A stretch of DNA of 64,000 nucleotides from assembly GCF_021535045.1 (NCBI RefSeq), contig NZ_CP091056.1, positions 1,736,001 to 1,800,000 of the forward strand, given 5' to 3'. The position numbers and the translations under genes were made by a program. Positions 63,690 to 64,000 of this stretch are shown one piece after another. The stretch comes from Ornithinimicrobium sp. INDO-MA30-4. GTDB lineage: Bacteria; Actinomycetota; Actinomycetes; Actinomycetales; Dermatophilaceae. Under the pieces are notes generated by a model. That model worked only from the letters and a program-made list of their open reading frames with translations, was not told the DNA's origin and did no database searches. Each line of letters starts with the position of its first letter. Position 1 is the stretch's first letter.

Positions 63690-64000
63690 TTAGCGACGAC
63701 GCGCGGTGCCAAACAGCGAACGGGTGATTTCGCGGCCCAACACGGTCCCGGCTGAACGCAGCATCGACTTCACCGCTGAGTTGCCGAGGGCAGCCTCCAA
63801 CATGGATGGCTCATCCTTCTCCGGCTTAGGCGCAGCCTTGGGCTTCGACGGCGCAGTCTCTGCCCAATCGCCGTTCTTGGCGGCCCGCTCCAACTCGGCG
63901 TCAACGTCGGCGCCATCAGCCTTAGGCGCATCGGCAGCCTCGGCGCCCTTGGCTAGCTTGGTCGTCAACTTCTCGTAGGCACTCTCGCGGTCCAGCGCTT
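63690..64000 (-). CDS. HerA-like ATPase (DUF853/YjgR family), C-terminal part, partial
   Basis: The reading frame enters from the right edge with ALDRESAYEKLTTKLAKGAE and ends at 63690 with a tail (MLEAALGNSAVKSMLRSAGT, then ITRSLFGTARRR) that matches the C-terminus of DUF853/YjgR ATPases, including the linker rich in Ala, Lys and Glu. The ATPase core lies outside the window. Assignment is by the C-terminal signature only. Confidence 0.75.
   Translation of the reverse strand, partial: ALDRESAYEKLTTKLAKGAEAADAPKADGADVDAELERAAKNGDWAETAPSKPKAAPKPEKDEPSMLEAALGNSAVKSMLRSAGTVLGREITRSLFGTARRR

Overview
The window is chromosomal DNA of an actinobacterium, most likely a member of the Micrococcales. 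The clues are a GC-rich sequence (roughly 60 percent by eye), frequent GTG and TTG starts, a DUF3073 gene beside purM, a SAM-IV riboswitch in front of metYX, a PspC-type sensor kinase with a NarL regulator, and an amidase with cell-wall-binding repeats. I cannot name the genus from sequence alone.

About two thirds of the protein genes, including housekeeping genes such as ilvB, ilvD, lpd, metX, metY, purM, purF and gntP, are broken by frameshifts. In nearly every case I checked, adding one base back to a short homopolymer restores the family sequence. I read these as sequencing deletions and annotate such genes as single CDS features, with the lesion position in the text. Truncated remnants are listed as pseudogenes.

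Layout. 1-3.6 kb: an FtsX-like permease and a cell-wall amidase. 3.6-5.5 kb: pirin, a hypothetical gene and a membrane-protein remnant. 5.6-8.6 kb: two adjacent SPFH membrane proteins. 8.7-10.6 kb: sortase, a DUF4397 protein and CopD-like pieces around a head-to-head breakpoint. 10.6-15.3 kb: acetyltransferase, PHP protein, three tRNAs, family A DNA polymerase and a hydrolase. 15.3-18.9 kb: a four-gene osmoprotectant ABC transporter. 19.2-21.8 kb: a fused anthranilate/ADIC synthase and a lipoprotein. 22-27.2 kb: ilvB-ilvN-ilvC-ilvD, transcribed leftward from a promoter with a classical leader-peptide attenuator.

27.2-29.2 kb is a mosaic: the 3' end of a sugar permease, a DJ-1/PfpI gene, an almost perfect copy of the 5' end of lpd, and a diverged second copy of the ilvB start, attenuator and promoter. 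It abuts a large acyltransferase. 31.5-34.9 kb: beta-propeller lipoprotein, lpd and a glyoxalase remnant. 34.9-40.3 kb: cstA, then a response regulator and PspC-kinase divergent from a PspC protein. 40.4-44.6 kb: SAM-IV riboswitch, metY, metX, nfeD and an SPFH protein. 45-51 kb: amidohydrolase, VWA lipoprotein, gluconate kinase and permease, metallopeptidase-like lipoprotein. 51-58.9 kb: ATP-grasp ligase, yigZ, copC, DUF3073, purM, purF, LLM oxidoreductase and sterol-carrier-like protein. 59-64 kb: arginine deiminase, zinc dehydrogenase, SRP RNA, an amino-acid oxidase, tRNA-Ser and the end of a HerA-like ATPase.

Functionally the window combines branched-chain amino acid synthesis (attenuation control), methionine synthesis (riboswitch control), purine synthesis, compatible-solute uptake, gluconate use and envelope maintenance. 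I found no phage, transposase, CRISPR array or defence island. The strongest non-routine signals are the duplicated ilvB attenuator and lpd mosaic, the attenuator itself, the pair of adjacent SPFH proteins, and the stand-alone chorismate-using synthase.
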